Shown here in pieces: positions 32,122 to 35,040 of a stretch of DNA of 35,040 nucleotides; positions within the stretch are counted from its first letter, which is position 1, and each line of letters opens with the position of its first letter. The DNA is from Chara braunii. Lineage: Eukaryota; Streptophyta; Charophyceae; Charales; Characeae. The translations under genes were made by a program, and so were the position numbers. The notes under the pieces are model-generated. The model made no database searches. It worked only from the letters and a program-made list of their open reading frames with translations, and was not told the DNA's origin. The stretch is from contig BFEA01000064.1 in assembly GCA_003427395.1 (NCBI GenBank), forward strand, positions 3,551,138 through 3,586,177, read 5' to 3'.

Positions 32122-32479
32122 GTCTGTACAGACACACTCCACGTTAAAAAAACAAAAAAACAAAAAAAAACGCATGCATCATTTGTGCAAGGCGCATAGC
32201 GCACACGCACCCCATGGCGCACCCCACCAGTGCACCGCGAGTATGGATGTGACCAACATGCAAAGTTAAGGAGAACCCTTGGTATGCGCGAAAGAAGTCT
32301 CAAGCACAGATACAATAATTATAAATTAATAAATTATTATTGAAAAACACAAGTCTGTGCCATGCTCGCAAAGAGGACAAGTATGCGCCATGCTGCCGAA
32401 AGACTCCACCTTCTTACTGCATCCAGAGAACCTCTTTTTTTTTCTTTTTTTTTCGTCCAGAGGAGCACCTTGATAGAAG

Positions 32480-32537
32480 TTTTTTTTTTTTTTTTTAACT
32501 TTCAAATTTCAACTCGTTAAAAAAAAAAAAAAAAACT
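32480..32537. repeat. Poly-T / poly-A inverted pair
   Basis: A 17-T run followed by AAC is mirrored by GTT plus a 19-A run, giving arms of about 20 bp around a 16-nt loop. It could be two opposed poly(A) tails or a simple-repeat foldback. Confidence 0.8.
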
Positions 32538-33325
32538 TTCAGCTTGCAAGTGACCTTACAAGCGGCCATGCAAGAAAACCAGACAAAAATTTGAAAAAAG
32601 AAACCTTACGGACTAATACGGAGATAATGGCCTGATTGAACCACAGGGCCAGTTGATCAGTGTGTCAGGGGGGTGTTGAAGGTTGATTGGGGTGTCAGGG
32701 GGGCATTGAAGGTGGTCAAGTGGTGGGCTGCTGCATCTATGGTGTCACAAAAAATATACCTCAGCAGGGTCCTGTTTTGCAGTGTTTTCCTCTCTTTTTT
32801 TTTCTTTTCTTTTTTTGCCTCAGCAGGGTCCTGTTTTAACATGTGGAAGACATGAGCGGCAAAAGTAATGGGGAACGCCGAGGCGGTATGGGGTGGGTGA
32901 CAGTGGGCCGGAAGGAAATGGCGGTCAAGGTGGATTGCGGTGAACGGCATGTGGAGATCAAGCCGCATAAGGCCCAAGAATGACACCCTCACGGCACATG
33001 CATGACACGACCCCAAGTTGCAAAGGGGTTCATCCCGCACTCCATGGTGCTCTTGACAACGGTGTGGTAGTCAACAAAAAATTGCTGGGTGTGTCATTTT
33101 CCTGAGATGTTTTTTTTTGCTCGGGGAATCGGCAATAGGTGAAAACTTGATGACGGTGAGTGTGTCACTTTCCTGAGATGGACTGTGTTCGGGGAATTGG
33201 CAATGGGTGAAACTTGAAAGGAAGAAACCTAAAAAAGGGCCGGCTTGTCAAACGGGAGCCTCAGAAATGAGGTTATCCCGGTTTGCGCCAACTAATGCCA
33301 AGCAGGGCACATAACCCCAAGAATG
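32538..33325. other. Unassigned region with short direct repeats
   Basis: GTGTCAGGGGGG occurs twice (about 32661 and 32691). CCTCAGCAGGGTCCTGTTTT occurs twice (32759 and 32818). A ~60-bp unit starting near GTGTGTCAYTTTCCTGAGATG is duplicated at about 33088-33149 and 33158-33217. A 43-codon frame at 32852-32983 (+) is noted but not called. Confidence 0.6.
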
Positions 33326-33985
33326 AATGTATCAGAAGTTCTGGTCCTGATACATTCAAAAAGTCCGGATACATTCAACCAAGTAGTCAATACAGATAAT
33401 GATGGTCCTCGCTCCACCACACAACATTCTAAACATCTCTGCTGTATAGTGATCCAGATACATCCGGACTGAAACAAAGTTTTTGAATGTATCAGGACCA
33501 GAAGTGCTGATCCAGATACATTTGGAGTTATGCATCAGGACCTTTTGAATGTATCAGGACCACGAGTGCTGATCCAGATACATTTGGAGTTATTTATCAA
33601 GACTTTGTGAATGTATCAGGAGCAGAAGTGCTGATCCAGATGCATTTGGAGTTATGCATCAGGACATTTTGAATGTATCAGGACTTTTCAAATGTATCAG
33701 GACTTTTCGAATGTATCAGGACCAGAAGTGCTGCTCCAGACACAGATACATTTGGAGTTATGTATCAGGAGATTGAGGACTTTTGAATGTGTCAGGACCA
33801 GAAGTGCTAATCCAGATACATTTGGAGTTATGAATCAAGACTTTCTGAATGTATCAGGACCAGAAGTGCCTATCCAGATACATTTGGAGTCACGTATCAG
33901 GACTTTTTGAATGTATCAGGACCAGAAGTGCTGATCCAGATACATGTGGAGTTATGTATCAGGAACAGAAGTGCTGATCCAGATA
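33326..33985. repeat. 62-bp satellite with an internal hairpin in each unit
   Basis: About seven 62-bp units run from about 33481 (starts near 33481, 33543, 33605, 33667, 33780, 33842 and 33904); the fourth is expanded. Each contains AATGTATCAGG and CCAGATACATT, which pair as a 10-bp stem with one A-A mismatch. At about 33326-33370 a fragment of the unit is inverted (TCTGGTCCTGATACATTC). Since 62 is not a multiple of three, the repeated peptide frames cannot be a coding array. Confidence 0.85.
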
Positions 33986-34112
33986 GGTTTGCGGTGTTGT
34001 GTCGTGGAGCAAGGAATGAACCGGAGTCCCAAATAAGGGCCCTTCCGTTTGCCCCCCCTGTCAAGCAGAGCACGGAACTTCACGGTCCCTGCAAAAGAAA
34101 AAATAAAATAAA

Positions 34113-34212
34113 ATGATAAGACTCGATGGACTTCAGTCGGATATCGTGGCGCACAAGGAGGTTCTGAAAGAAATCGCCTCCAAAAACCACGCAGAGTTCG
34201 AGGCTTGCAGCA
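34113..34212 (+). CDS. Possible host exon, coiled-coil-like
   Basis: The frame reads RLDGLQSDIVAHKEVLK and EIASKNHAEFEACS, which looks like real coding sequence with a charged heptad-like pattern. It runs into an intron-like poly-T stretch ending TTTTTTCAG (34261). However, the only GT at the 3' end gives a very short intron (~49 bp) and does not join the attractive downstream frame (KKLQSIRGEQHM). Upstream, no clear acceptor is seen. The product is unknown. Confidence 0.25.
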
Positions 34213-34213
34213 G

Positions 34214-34797
34214 TTTTTTTTTGTTTTTTTTGTTTTTTGTTTTTTTGTTTTCTTTTTTCAGAAGAAGCTCCAGTCCATTCGTGGGGAGCAACACATGCTA
34301 AGAACTGGGCTCAGCGTCGTCCCTCGTGAAAGTATATAGTAAATTTTTTGAGATAGAATGAGATGAGATGGGCAAATCCCAGATGCAGGAAACCAGGTGC
34401 AGCAGCGGCGCTTTGCATCCTGTTCCTACCTTCCTTACCATTGCGTTGCTTGTGAACGCCTAAGGCCTACAACGACGCTGACAACAATCTCCGGCGAGAT
34501 CGACAAGGTTGTTAAGGTATGTGGGAGCTGCTCATCCTTAGGCTGATGATTCGCTGCTCATCCCCAAACTGGTCAGTCTATCCAGTCAATCCTGTGCAAG
34601 CATAAGGTCTGCAACACACTGATGACCTCTGGACTCCGTCCTCACGTGACTGAGCAACAGCCGGTGGTGGGTTGGCTGGGAACGGGGAACTTGACAGGGG
34701 TATGCAGAGGATTGGTTGAGAAGGGCTGGGACGTAGGTAGATACCCTATATGTTTGCAACTTCGCTTGGAACTAGTGAACCACTTGGCAGTACGTTG
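34214..34797. other. Unassigned region
   Basis: Poly-T with interspersed G at 34214-34258, then unassigned DNA. A possible short exon ends at GTTGTTAAG|GTATGT (about 34515), but no acceptor could be set. GCTGCTCATCC is repeated near 34527 and 34553. Confidence 0.4.
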
Positions 34798-34910
34798 ACT
34801 ACCGTCGTCACCCGAATAGAACGCCCGGTCATTATAGCCGCATCTGGCATGACTTGCGGTCCAGATGCAGTGATAAGGACCGGGCGTTCTACTCAGGTGA
34901 AGCTGGTGGT
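34798..34910. ncRNA. Long imperfect hairpin, miRNA-precursor-like or small foldback
   Basis: Arms 34798-34847 and 34861-34910 pair at about 40 of 50 positions by hand count, around a 13-nt loop. The best parts are TAGAACGCCCGGTC (34817) with GACCGGGCGTTCTA (34878), and GCATCTGG (34840) with CCAGATGC (34861). Size and pairing suit a plant-type miRNA precursor, but transcription is unknown and a small foldback transposon is equally possible. 34911-35040 shows nothing more. Confidence 0.5.
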
Positions 34911-35040
34911 ATGCAGCAGGGGGGTGCGTAGTTGCCTGTGTTTGCTTGTTGCATCTGGTGAAGCACCTGGGGTTGTTGGGGCAGCTAGCGCAGTTGGGCT
35001 GCTGATGCCCTAGCTGCCTGCGAGGAGGACAGCCTCCAGA

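Noticed and set aside
32852-32983. 43-codon frame with a protein-like stretch GWVTVGRKEMAVKVDCGE
   Set aside because: Too short, with no splice context and no family recognised; kept only as a note.
33692-34116. Repeated peptide NVSGPEV..QIHLE frames
   Set aside because: They come from the 62-bp satellite, whose unit length is not a multiple of three.

Overview
This window is nuclear DNA from a eukaryote of the green (streptophyte) lineage and is almost entirely accessory sequence. The evidence is plant-type Ty3/gypsy LTR retrotransposons primed by initiator-Met tRNA, a 72-bp phase-2 leucine-rich-repeat exon of the kind found in land-plant and charophyte receptor kinases, intron-like poly-T tracts and abundant microsatellites. 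A charophyte such as Chara would fit, but that is inference. No intact protein-coding gene was found.

Layout. 1-1800 is a higher-order repeat whose + strand is almost only A and C. 1801-3459 is unassigned DNA with hairpins, a poly(A) run and a 111-bp tandem duplication. 3460-12349 is a plus-strand Ty3/gypsy element: 5' LTR, PBS, leader, broken gag, broken pol (protease, RT, RNase H, integrase, C-terminal tail), polypurine tract and a truncated 3' LTR. Stops, frameshifts, a 27-bp RT deletion and D-to-N changes in RT and integrase make it dead.

13532-28969 is a related minus-strand Ty3/gypsy element (5' LTR remnant and PBS near 28.6 kb, gag 27.2-25.6 kb, PR-RT-RNase H 25.7-23.16 kb, integrase 16.75-14.96 kb, polypurine tract 14.92 kb, 3' LTR to 13.53 kb). 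Its pol frame is split at 16757/23161 by a 6,403-bp insertion (16758-23160) flanked by a 5-bp target duplication, TTACA. The insertion has no recognisable protein. It carries the most interesting signal in the window: a family of hairpins with an almost invariant 20-nt loop and different but self-complementary stems (20381-21113), bracketed by a duplicated 91-92 bp module, followed by a 122-bp degenerate tandem array and two 3-nt-loop hairpins. A 240-N gap inside integrase (15852-16091) is flanked by identical 95-bp sequences and is probably a scaffolding artefact.

28970-35040 is non-element DNA: microsatellites, poly(A)-tailed repeats, minisatellites, a foldback element near 31.5-31.8 kb, a 62-bp hairpin-bearing satellite near 33.5-34.0 kb and a long imperfect miRNA-precursor-like hairpin at 34798-34910. 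Host-gene traces are one convincing LRR exon (minus, 30543-30614) and one weak candidate exon (plus, near 34.1-34.2 kb).
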